From the NCBI GenBank assembly GCA_001275005.1, contig JWZX01002459.1:1-13355 (forward strand): a stretch of 13,355 nt of DNA. Reading direction: 5' to 3'. Under the pieces are notes generated by a model. It was not told the DNA's origin. It worked only from the letters and a program-made list of their open reading frames with translations, and did no database searches. This document shows positions 1 to 7,808 of this stretch, one piece after another. The DNA comes from Chrysochromulina tobinii. Lineage: Eukaryota > Haptophyta > Prymnesiales > Chrysochromulinaceae. Position 1 is the first letter of the stretch; each line of letters starts with the position of its first letter. Position numbers and translations under genes: made by a program.

Positions 1-104
1 GGCCTGGCGCGAGGGCGCGCCGCGGAGAGGGCGTGTGCGAGAGCGCATTTTTTCGGGGGGTTTGCAAGGGCGTGAGAACGGCCTTTAACAAAAGAGCCCA
101 ATAA
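1..104 (+). other. 5' flank / leader of the fucosyltransferase-like gene (cut by window edge)
   Basis: This is the only upstream sequence available for the first gene. It changes from very GC-rich (positions 1-47) to a T6-G6 junction at 48-60 and then an A-rich leader just before the ATG at 105. I see no convincing TATA box and cannot place a transcription start. The start codon has T at -3 and G at +4, a middling context. Confidence 0.3.
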
Positions 105-1959
105 ATGGGTAGCGCGGCGACGCTGTTGTGGATCGTCAGCGGTGGGGCGGTGGCGGCGCTGCTGCTGACTCTCACCTTGCAGCAGTCACCATTGGCGGAA
201 GTGCAACACCTCCCATCGACCACGGCTGCAGCTTCGCCCGCGCTGATGCACGAGCTCCGTGAGCTCCAGAGATTAGTCGAGCAGCAGCGAGAAGCATCGC
301 AGCGCCAGAATGCGCTCATGGAGAAGCTTGCAGCCGAAGCACGGTCTGCTTCTGTTCAACAGGTACCGCAGCAACTGTTGGCTTCCGGTCCAGCCTCATC
401 ATCATCAACGTCCTCCAGGACCGTGCCTGCGGCCACAGCTGCCATCGCGGACGCGGAGAGGCACGCGCTCGACAGGTGCACGGAAGATGACGTGCCCGTC
501 CTCTCACTCCTTCGGCGGCCGTGCGGCAATGGCCTGCACGGGTACGGTTGCAAAGAGCAATGGGGTTTGAACGATCGCTTCCTGCCAGAGCCGCGCGAGT
601 GGCTCAAGGAGTGGAACGCATCCGTGCGCACCGTGGTCGACTGCCAGCGAGGCTTCTTTGACGCGCTCGCCGACCGGTTTACGCGTGCCCACTGGGAGGT
701 CGAGTGGGATGCTCAGCCATTTCGCATCTCCGCAGTGCCGCCGCGCACCATCGGCAAGATGATCCACCAGCTCGTGACCGCAAACTACTTCCATCTGACA
801 CTGCCACCGCACCAGCGGCCGCCGCTGCGTCGCACGCCGCTGCCGGGCTCGACCTACCTGCGCACGTCGCAGCCAGGATTCCGCTGGAACGTGCTCGACT
901 ATGGAATGGGCAATGTCTTCTCCGACCCGCTCGCGACGGGACATCGCTGCGAGGGCGTGCGCTCGGCCTGGCATTGCGTATGGCAGCGATTCCCACGTCA
1001 GCAGAGCGTGCGCACACCGCCGAGTGCGAAGTCGGCGCTTGGCCAAGCGGCGCAGGCGCTGTACAATACGTCCATGTCCGGCTCACACGCGCACTCGGTG
1101 CTGCAGTACCTCGTGATCGGTGGCGTCTCTCAAGTCTTCTCGGAGCTCGCGCCCGCTGCACGCGAGTATCTGAGCACTCACCTGACGATGCTGTGCCATG
1201 TGCCCGGCCCGCACTGCGGCGGCACGCCCGATGAGCTTCGCACGCCCGTGGCCGCCGTGCACGTGCGCCGCGGTGACTCGTGCGACCGCGAGCGCAACGA
1301 GCAGGGCCCATTCAACAGCATGTTTGCGTGGGACAAGAGCAAGGGGCGGCTCGAGCGCGTGGGATTCCGATATTGCTATACGTGGCAGGTCTACCTCGAT
1401 CAGCTGCGCGAGCTGCGGCGCATGTACGGCGTGCGCACGGTGCTGCTTGCGACGGATGACGCCGATGGTCAGGTCACAGGCCGCCTGCCCATGGAGAAGG
1501 ACTTCAACTGGGCCTTTCTCTCCTACCCGCGCGCGCAGTTCAAAAAGCGCGGGTGGATGGAGTTCCGCAAGGACTTGACTGATGATGTGCCCTTCACGCT
1601 CGCCGCGGCACTCGAATTACTCTCCGCTGCCGACGTGCTCGTGGGCAACATGGGCTCGCATGTGACGCGAATGATTTACAACAAGATGGTGCCTGCCGTT
1701 CGTACTTCGATGTTGCCACCCTTCATCTCCGTCGACGGTTACGGGCTCTGCTGCGACTTCACGGAAGAGTGCTCGAAGGAGGACATCGTCAAGCGCAACC
1801 GGCCCATTCGCGACTGCATCCACAAGTATGGTCAATGTAAGTGCGCCCCCGCCGCCCACTGCTGTCTCTGCTCAACCTCGTCGCTGTGTTCATCTAGCGC
1901 TGCTCATATCGCGTCCGGCAGGCACGGGTGGCGATCAGTTTTTCAGGTGGCCAGGCTAA
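105..1959 (+). CDS. Fucosyltransferase-like type II membrane glycosyltransferase (GT23/FUT8-type), two exons
   Basis: Exons are 105-1836 and 1922-1959, giving 589 residues. An uncharged hydrophobic segment near residues 5-27 looks like a Golgi signal anchor, followed by a short Glu/Gln/Arg-rich stem helix (about 49-75) and a Ser/Thr/Ala linker. The luminal domain carries the hallmarks of GDP-fucose-dependent fucosyltransferases: HVRRGD at 386-391, TDD at 450-452 in a beta-strand context, and ADVLVGNMGSHVTRMIY at 509-525, which matches the last conserved block of FUT8-like enzymes. FUT8 normally has Thr where this protein has Gly in the HxRRxD motif. Many Cys residues suggest a disulfide-bonded secreted fold. 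The predicted role is transfer of fucose from GDP-fucose to a glycan in the Golgi; linkage and acceptor cannot be read from sequence. Splicing at a GTAAGT donor gives the C-terminal tail CTGGDQFFRWPG and a stop at 1957. Without splicing the frame runs to 1997 through a Cys/Ser-rich tail that looks non-coding. Confidence 0.82.
1837..1921 (+). other. Intron of the fucosyltransferase-like gene (85 nt)
   Basis: The donor GTAAGT is at 1837 and the acceptor CAG ends at 1921. The length is not a multiple of three, and splicing moves translation into a frame that stops after 12 more codons. A second acceptor (TTTTTCAG, ending 1946) would also be in splicing range but would give a longer read-through tail to about 2091, so I prefer the first. 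Confidence 0.65.
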
Positions 1960-2089
1960 TGGGACAAAACCCCGAGCGCAGGGCGTTGGCTTGTTAAACT
2001 TGTTGGTTCTTCGAACGCCGGAAAAGCCGTTTCACAACCGCGAACCGGAAGGCGGCCGAGGCCGCAGAGAGGAGGAGAACGCTTCGTGA

Positions 2090-4513
2090 ATGAGCGCCGC
2101 GAGCGGCGACTCAGTTGAGCTCGAGTTGAGCGCGAATCCTTGGATGAAGGGGCGGGTATTGGTCAGGGAGAAAGATGTAGTACACTCAGCAGCTGTGGAC
2201 GATAGTACGGCGCACCCAGCCAACTTTGATGACGACACCTTCTGGGATCGGCCAGACGTGAAGGCCCAGCTGGCACGCATGAAAGAGATTGGTGTCCAGG
2301 CGATGAAGAGGGCTCGTACGGTGCAGGAGAAGAAAGACTGCAAGAAATACTACAGCGACGCAAGCCTTAGGCAGCGAACCCGCCTGCTTGCGGACCCAGA
2401 GGTGCTGCGTGCTCTCAACCTCGTCTGGGAGGTGACTGACGCGGATAAGTCGGGCCGTATAGACCGTGACGAGTACATCATGATGCATCGAAAGCTCATC
2501 CTCGCTCTCGATCCAACGGTGACTCCCAAGGAGGCCTTTGAAGCGGCACGCGACGACTGGATCCGAGACTCCGAGGGGCATCATGACGGAATGGACAAGG
2601 ATCGGTTCATGCGCTGCTGGTTCGAGCTTGCGGATCTGTGGGTCGATTCGATGCATCCCGAGCACTACGCCCACTTCCTCACCGGCACCATCAAATGTCT
2701 GACGAAGGTCTCGATGCTCACAGGCTTGCCCGAGTGGCAGGCCGACCGCGAGGTGATTGAGGCCCATGTGCAGCGGTTCCAGCGAGGCGAGCTCGACGGC
2801 GGAGTCTATGTGCACCGCACCGGGGGAGAGGGCCAGTGGGAAGAGGCCAAGGTGGAAGAGCGGCGGGCGCTCGTCTTGGCGCGGTGGGGTCGCCAACTCC
2901 GCGAGGACGACCTAGCGCGCGCTGCTGCAGCCCAATCCGCCGCCAACCTTTTCGCCCCTGCACCGGCATCGATGCTTCGGAGAGTGATAGCAGCAGCGGC
3001 GGCTCCCCGCCCTGCAACCGCGCCCGCTGCAGCCAGCGCCGGCATGGAGGGCGGTGTCTCGTCGCTGCTGCCGGGCGTGCTGCTGCTCGAAGTCAAGAAG
3101 TCGACGCGTCTCGCCGAGCTTGCTCGGCGGCGGAGTCTCAAGAGGATGGAGATGCAGCAACAGGATGCGGAGAACGCCGAGCAGCAGGCGATCCGGCTCG
3201 CCGCAGAGAAGGCGGCCCGTGACAAGGAGAAGGACAAAGGGCGCCGGATGCTCGAGAGCATCCAACGGCAGGAAGAGGCACGCCAAATCAAGGTGCAAGA
3301 GCGACGGCAGCAGCGGCTGGCGGAGGCGAGTGCGGGCGCACTTACTGCCGAGTTGCCAGCCTTAGGCACGCCCGCCGGCGATCTGGCGACCGATCCCGAC
3401 CTCAGCAATCTCGGCGAGATCCCCATGCACACACTGAGCAGTGGAGGCACTATGGCTCCGAGTAGCTCGCTGCTGCCGGAGGATGCCGGGCGCGCGGATG
3501 CGGAGGGTTGCAAAACGCACTCTCAGCCTGACACGCCATCGCATTTGCCTGGCGTTGTCGCCGCCGCGACCGCCGCTGAGGTCGCTGTACAGCAGCCAAC
3601 ACGCAAAGAGAACGGGCGGTCAGCCACCTCGTCGATGGCCGCTCTCGCTGGTGGCCGAGGCGGCAGCAGTCGGAGCTCGCCACAGCCGCTGCCAACGACG
3701 GGGCCGACCAATATTGTGGCGAGCAGCAGCAGCCCACCGCGAGGCAGTAGCAGCAACCGCGGTGACAGGCAGAACACGCGCTCGCCGCTTCCCCCGTCGT
3801 CCGCCGAATCTCGCTGCGCTTTGGCGGCGACCCTGAGCTACTCGAGCCCGAGCCTGCGCACTGGCTTCAAACCAAGCCCTTCGGCCGGCGCCCTGCGAGG
3901 CTCGCCCAACTCGCTGCAGCTCCGCCGACCCGCCGCGGCTGCGGCCTCGGCGATCTCCATCACTGCCATCCCATCGCCGCTCCTGACTCCGACAATCCTG
4001 GGCCAGATGGACGCGTGGACTCCTGAGGCGATGTCTCGCGCAAAGAGTGCAGGAGCACGAGGCCCGTCGTCATCGCCTGCCGTAAGAGGCCAATCGTCAT
4101 CACCTGCTGTGGCCCTCCCGCTGAACGGCCCTCTATCGGCGAAGCTTACGCTCGGCCGTTCGAGCCACCCTGCCTTGCGAGAGCGGCACACTCAGAGCCA
4201 AGTTGGCGCGGTGGAGGGCGGCACACGTAGCGCCTCTGGCCTCCTCACGGGCCCGGCGACGACACAGAACTTCCAGGAGCTTCTCGATCTCGCGAGGAGG
4301 TACTGTGCCAAGCATCCGCTGCGAAAGTCCAATCCGGTTACCGGCTTTGTGCTCGAGGGAGGCGCGGTCCGGGCGAGCCCGCAATCGCTGCTGCCGCACG
4401 CGGAGCCAGGTGTACTTCCCACATTGAGCGTTGCCCACGGCTCGGGCTCGTCACTCGCAGCAGCAAACGTCTGGCAGCAGATCTATGAGCAGCAGCACGA
4501 GCGCGGAGCATGA
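2090..4513 (+). CDS. EF-hand, coiled-coil and Ser/Pro-rich protein of unknown function, intronless
   Basis: This is an 807-residue protein with no visible intron. A canonical EF-hand loop (DADKSGRIDRDE) lies at 117-128. A degenerate loop follows at 160-171 (DSEGHHDGMDKD), with His at one ligand position, and then a helix with the motif FELADLW at 178-184. I recall this layout, one good EF-hand, one worn one and an ELADLW helix, from uncharacterised algal and protist proteins, but no characterised member. Residues about 330-414 are a charged Glu/Lys/Arg/Gln coiled coil. Residues about 430-720 are Ser/Pro/Ala-rich and probably disordered, with a tandem 9-residue repeat (RG-P/Q-SSSPAV) at 657-674. 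The last 80 residues return to ordinary composition with a short helical segment (FQELLDLARRYCAKH) and may be a small conserved tail. No signal peptide or membrane segment is seen, so it is probably cytosolic or cytoskeletal. The ATG at 2090 lies 130 nt after the previous stop. Calcium binding is well supported by the first loop; the cellular role is unknown. Confidence 0.85.
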   Translation: MSAASGDSVELELSANPWMKGRVLVREKDVVHSAAVDDSTAHPANFDDDTFWDRPDVKAQLARMKEIGVQAMKRARTVQEKKDCKKYYSDASLRQRTRLLADPEVLRALNLVWEVTDADKSGRIDRDEYIMMHRKLILALDPTVTPKEAFEAARDDWIRDSEGHHDGMDKDRFMRCWFELADLWVDSMHPEHYAHFLTGTIKCLTKVSMLTGLPEWQADREVIEAHVQRFQRGELDGGVYVHRTGGEGQWEEAKVEERRALVLARWGRQLREDDLARAAAAQSAANLFAPAPASMLRRVIAAAAAPRPATAPAAASAGMEGGVSSLLPGVLLLEVKKSTRLAELARRRSLKRMEMQQQDAENAEQQAIRLAAEKAARDKEKDKGRRMLESIQRQEEARQIKVQERRQQRLAEASAGALTAELPALGTPAGDLATDPDLSNLGEIPMHTLSSGGTMAPSSSLLPEDAGRADAEGCKTHSQPDTPSHLPGVVAAATAAEVAVQQPTRKENGRSATSSMAALAGGRGGSSRSSPQPLPTTGPTNIVASSSSPPRGSSSNRGDRQNTRSPLPPSSAESRCALAATLSYSSPSLRTGFKPSPSAGALRGSPNSLQLRRPAAAAASAISITAIPSPLLTPTILGQMDAWTPEAMSRAKSAGARGPSSSPAVRGQSSSPAVALPLNGPLSAKLTLGRSSHPALRERHTQSQVGAVEGGTRSASGLLTGPATTQNFQELLDLARRYCAKHPLRKSNPVTGFVLEGGAVRASPQSLLPHAEPGVLPTLSVAHGSGSSLAAANVWQQIYEQQHERGA

Positions 4514-4782
4514 AACTCAAGTCGGTGCACGCGCATCAGTAGAGAGTAGTCAGTGGGGGGAGGGGCCCCCGTCTTTTCCCGTGTCCGTTCGTGTGGCACC
4601 GGCACGTGTGTGCCCGTGTCGATAGACCGCGAGCCCGCTCTCCGACCTTTGCGACCTCCGGCTCCCGACTCCCGTACGCGTACCCCGGAGCCCGGACCCC
4701 CGTGGGATAAACGAAAGCCGTAAAGCGTAATTCGAAACTTCAGCGTCGACGTGTCCGGTCGGGGTGTTTGATGTTTCGCTTT

Positions 4783-4806
4783 CCGTCCCGCGGGCCGTCC
4801 CGCGGC
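4783..4806. repeat. Tandem 12-bp repeat, two units
   Basis: CCGTCCCGCGGG at 4783-4794 is followed directly by CCGTCCCGCGGC at 4795-4806, one mismatch in the last base. Each unit contains CCGCGG or its half. It looks like local slippage in a GC-rich spacer; no function is implied. Confidence 0.7.
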
Positions 4807-4973
4807 CCGGGCGCGCGGCCCGCGGCGTGCCGGCGTCACGCTCAGTCGCTCGGCGCACGCCGGTCCGCGGGGGCGGTTCCCGCGGGTTGCGGTCGTCACG
4901 TCGCGAGCTCGGTGACGCGTCGCGCGCGCGTGCTGCGTGCTCATATGTGCGTGCTCCGCAGGGGCCGCCCGGC

Positions 4974-4991
4974 GGGTAGCGGGTGGGAGGG
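4974..4991 (+). other. G-quadruplex motif
   Basis: Four G3 runs are separated by loops of 4, 1 and 1 nt (GGG-TAGC-GGG-T-GGG-A-GGG) on the plus strand. Short loops predict a stable quadruplex. It lies about 460 nt after the previous stop codon and 735 nt before the next start codon, so a transcription-end or promoter role is possible but unproven. Confidence 0.6.
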
Positions 4992-5367
4992 CAAGGAAGT
5001 AGGCAGGTAGCGCGCAATTAACCCGGTCTGCTCCTTATTTACGCCCGGTGGCGTCCCGCCGAGACCCCCCCACGAGCGCTTGTACGGCAGAGGAGGTTCT
5101 AGCCTACGGCAGCTGGTACAGACGAGCGCCTCTCCCTCTGTATAAACCTCTGGCGTGAGTCCACCGCCGGGCCTCGCGTCGCTCGGGACAGGCTCGCGGG
5201 CGTCGCGCAGCGTCTCGGTACTTTCTACTTTGCCGAAGCGTCTCGGTGGTCGGTGCCCACAGCGCACAGGCTGCGGCGCACCCACCGCGGTACCCACGCG
5301 CCGGCGACGCGGGCTCGCGCTCTCGGGTCCGCGTCCGGGCGACGCCTAGGCGACGCCTGGCGCGCGT

Positions 5368-5408
5368 ATACCACGTGGTATGTGGCGGCCGGCTCACGGC
5401 CGGCCGCC
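5368..5408. repeat. Perfect 14-bp palindrome followed by a 9-bp hairpin
   Basis: ATACCACGTGGTAT at 5368-5381 is its own reverse complement and is centred on CACGTG, the core of E-box/G-box sites bound by bHLH and bZIP factors in other eukaryotes. Two bases later GGCGGCCGG (5384-5392) pairs with CCGGCCGCC (5400-5408) across a 7-nt loop. A near-perfect 11-bp direct repeat (GCGACGCCT) precedes both at about 5339-5360. It lies about 350 nt upstream of the six-exon gene's ATG, so a regulatory role is plausible but not shown. Confidence 0.55.
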
Positions 5409-5726
5409 GTGCCCGTGCGTGCGTGGGCCGTCCAGCCAAAGCCCATTTAGCCCAAACCACAACAATAACCAGGTGCGTGCACCTTGCTCCTACTTCCGTG
5501 GCGCAGCTCTTTCCAGCCGAAACTGTGAAACGATTCTCTGATGTTGCGTGTGCTGCGTTGCGTAACCCTAAACGAAAAACGCACAGGTAAAACGATCGTG
5601 CGATCTCAAGAATATGAAACGATAACGCAGGCGCGACGCGCGGCGTCCGTCGCCGAACAGAAGATCGAACGACGGCCTGACTGGCGGTCGGTCATCGTCC
5701 GAGACAGTCCAAGCAAAGGCAGCACG

Positions 5727-7808
5727 ATGAGCTTCGCTGGTTTGATGGGTGCGCCTGGTGACATGTATGGGAGCCGAGCGCTGACGGCATCCCCGGGTCA
5801 CCGCTCGAAGCTCGCCGCTATCTTTGGAGCAAGCGAGCGAACGACCACCCCTGGTCATGATGGCTTCGTGACGTCGGCAGATGGCCAAGCAAAGCTCACG
5901 CCACGTGCAGCTATTCCAGGCACCTACCTTCAGCCGCATTCACCCCGCGACTACGGCAGCGCTTTTGATCGAACTGCAGCATCGCCGCGAGCCCTCGCGG
6001 CCGCTGCTGCCAATATGCGCTATGGATCGCCACGCTCCGAACGTAGCCGCGCTGAGCACATGCAGCGTGAGGCAGAGATTCGCCAGCGTGCCGCGGAGGT
6101 GCGCCGCAATTTCCACGCACTGCAGCTGCGGCTGGAAGACTTCCGCTGACACGCTCATGCTGCCTTGCCACAATCCCCGTTGCCGACAGGCACAACAGCG
6201 CATCATGTACAGCCAGAACAAAGAGAAGATGAAGAAGTTTATGCGCACGCTTGCCGATAGTAAGGATGAGGTGTGCGAATGAAAGCAGCCATGGCCGAAG
6301 GCTGTTCCTTGTTTTGCGTTGTCAGCACCTGTATGACCGCGTCGCGTTGTGATCACTGTTGCGCAACAGTTGCCAGTGCCAGAGCTCATGGAGGCGGCGA
6401 AGCTCGCAGGTGTTCCACTGCACCAAGAGCACCAGACGCTCCTCTTTCAGACGCCGTACGCCAATCGCTACGCTTCAACGTGGGATCAGGAATCGCCTCG
6501 CTCCGCCTACGGCCTTGAGTGCTCTCCGCGCTCGGTCAAGTGGCGCGCTTTCGAAGCCGCACTTCAGCACGGCCGCATGATGCCGCAGTCCGTTGAGGCT
6601 CAGCTCCAGAAGTACGCTGCAAGCGACGCGCATCGCTCTCGGCTCGCTTTGTCACCCATCGGCCCGTGCCTCGATCGATACAACAAAGCGGCGCGACGCA
6701 GCGAGCGCGTGGACAACGAGTCCGGCTTCCGCACGAATCGGCGGTTCGGCAAGCACTGACTGATGTTTTGTGTGGACTGTCTCAGGTATGCACAAAAGGA
6801 GGCCGATACAATTGCTAAGATCAAGGCCGAACAGGAAAGGGCAAACCAGATTGCCGCAAAGGCAGCTCAGACGAGGGGCGAGAGCGTTGCACCTGTGCGC
6901 ACGATCTCAGACGAGCAGCTGAAAATGATTCACAAGACCGTCAAGACCAGGCTTGCTACCAAGTTCTCCAACGTGAAAGAGATTTTCAAATCGATGGACA
7001 TGGATCGATCTGGCACGATTTCCCCCGAGGTACACCCTGCGGCTGCCTAGCGGCTGCCCATGTCGTGGCCGTCGTTTGCCCGCTGCCTCCCGTGACGGTG
7101 CTCACGGCCCATGATGACCCAGGAATGCGTTGATGGGCTGATGACGCTGAACGTCGGCTTGCCGCGCAAATTCGTCGAGCACCTGATCAACGTTGCCGAC
7201 TACAATCGTGATGGAGAGCTGAGTTACACTGAGTTTACTCAGCTGCTCGAGTGCGACGATATCACTAAGTTCAATCCTGGAGCGAATATGGACGGTCTCG
7301 CCGTCAAGGATGCAAGCGCTGGTATGCGCTTGCCCGTCGCCGTTGCCTGTCTATTTGAACGCCCGCGACGATGTACTCATAATGCCCACATCACTGTGTC
7401 CCCGATCTGCTTCCAGACATCTGGAAGCCAGGTATCAAGAAGTCCGAGCTCAGGAACGCGCAGGCGAAGATCAAGGACATGCTCGAAGAGCGTGGCGGAA
7501 TTACAAAGATGTTCCGCATCATCGATGAGGATAAATCGGGGTGGTGCTCGCGCAAGGAGCTGCGCATGCTTATGGTCCATCTGAACCTTGAGACAGTCGT
7601 GCGCCCACCGATTCTGGAGGAGCTCATGAATTTGATGGACGTCGATGGCGACGATCAAATCCGATACAACGAATTTGCTCGCATCTGCGCTCCAGGTGCG
7701 ATGGGCGACCTCTTCGATATCTCGCCCGAAGAGCGGGCGATGCTGGCTGTCAAAGAGGCAGAACCGGTAAAGGAAAAGAAGAAGGGAGCACAGAAGAAAC
7801 GCCGTTGA
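5727..7808 (+). CDS. Four-EF-hand calcium-binding protein with SPR-rich N-terminus, six exons
   Basis: Exons are 5727-6098, 6190-6270, 6370-6611, 6786-7029, 7123-7321 and 7417-7808, totalling 1530 nt or 509 residues with a consistent frame. Residues 1-105 are disordered and rich in SP/TP sites (22, 41, 58, and SPR at 72, 86, 101). Residues 105-151 form a charged helix made continuous by splicing. Exon 3 adds two more SPR motifs (193, 203). Residues about 225-262 form a second helix, and the tail carries four EF-hand loops at 303-314, 339-350, 416-427 and 454-465. The first, second and third have acidic residues at positions 1 and 12 and Gly at 6; the fourth has Asp instead of Gly at 6, and the third has Cys at the usual hydrophobic position 8. 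A Lys-rich tail ends the protein. No signal peptide or membrane span is seen. Calcium binding is strongly supported; a cytoskeletal, flagellar or centrosomal role is only a guess from the helices and SP sites. The ATG at 5727 has A at -3; an in-frame ORF extends upstream to 5541 but looks like leader. The weakest exon end is 6611. Confidence 0.78.
6099..6189 (+). other. Intron 1 of the four-EF-hand gene (91 nt)
   Basis: Donor GTGCGC at 6099, acceptor GACAG ending 6189. The exon on each side is in phase 0. Reading through would hit TGA at 6147, while splicing joins two halves of one charged helix (IRQRAAE to AQQRIMYS). Confidence 0.72.
6271..6369 (+). other. Intron 2 of the four-EF-hand gene (99 nt)
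   Basis: Donor GTGTGC at 6271 and acceptor CAACAG ending 6369, phase 0. The exon frame would otherwise stop at 6280. An alternative in-frame acceptor (AG ending 6384) would remove five residues; the nearby AGs ending 6325, 6376 and 6382 break the frame. Confidence 0.6.
6612..6785 (+). other. Intron 3 of the four-EF-hand gene (174 nt)
   Basis: The donor GTACGC at 6612 fits the GTRYRC pattern of the gene's other introns, and the acceptor is GTCTCAG ending 6785 after a T-rich tract with CTGAC/CTGAT branch-like motifs. Two other donors (GTCACC at 6651, GTGCCT at 6666) also keep frame but match the pattern less well. Splicing at 6612 makes one uninterrupted helix (QLQK to YAQKEADTIAKIKAEQ). Confidence 0.55.
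7030..7122 (+). other. Intron 4 of the four-EF-hand gene (93 nt)
   Basis: Donor GTACAC at 7030 and acceptor ACCCAG ending 7122, phase 0. It interrupts the first EF-hand loop: residues 1-11 come from exon 4 and the essential Glu at loop position 12 from the first codon of exon 5. This functional match makes it the best supported junction in the gene. Confidence 0.85.
7322..7416 (+). other. Intron 5 of the four-EF-hand gene (95 nt)
   Basis: Donor GTATGC at 7322 and acceptor TTCCAG ending 7416, phase 1, creating a GAC codon at the junction. A second acceptor ending 7431 also keeps frame and would drop five residues (DIWKP), so a short splice variant is possible. Confidence 0.75.

Larger units (their letters stand above)
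4514..5726. other. GC-rich intergenic spacer plus probable 5' leader of the six-exon gene
   Basis: About 1.2 kb between two plus-strand genes. The first 900 nt are extremely GC- and CpG-rich; open frames on both strands there are arginine/proline-rich and mutually overlapping, as expected from few stop codons, so I call none coding. It contains a tandem 12-mer, a G-quadruplex motif, a perfect palindrome and a hairpin, listed separately. From about 5440 the base composition drops toward A-rich, which may mark the promoter/leader of the next gene. A telobox-like AACCCTAAA lies at 5564-5572. Confidence 0.6.

Noticed and set aside
679-1311. Minus-strand 210-codon frame opposite the fucosyltransferase gene
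   Set aside because: It is a shadow of the strongly supported plus-strand gene and is Arg/Ala-rich without motif.
4550-5590. Many overlapping open frames on both strands in the spacer
   Set aside because: All are Arg/Pro/Gly-rich and overlap each other on both strands, as expected where GC content removes stop codons. No domain or splice logic supports any of them.
5541-5726. Upstream in-frame ATG for the EF-hand gene
   Set aside because: Weak start context, a CAG-GTAAAA donor-like site shortly after it, and leader-like composition. The ATG at 5727 with A at -3 is preferred, though not proven.
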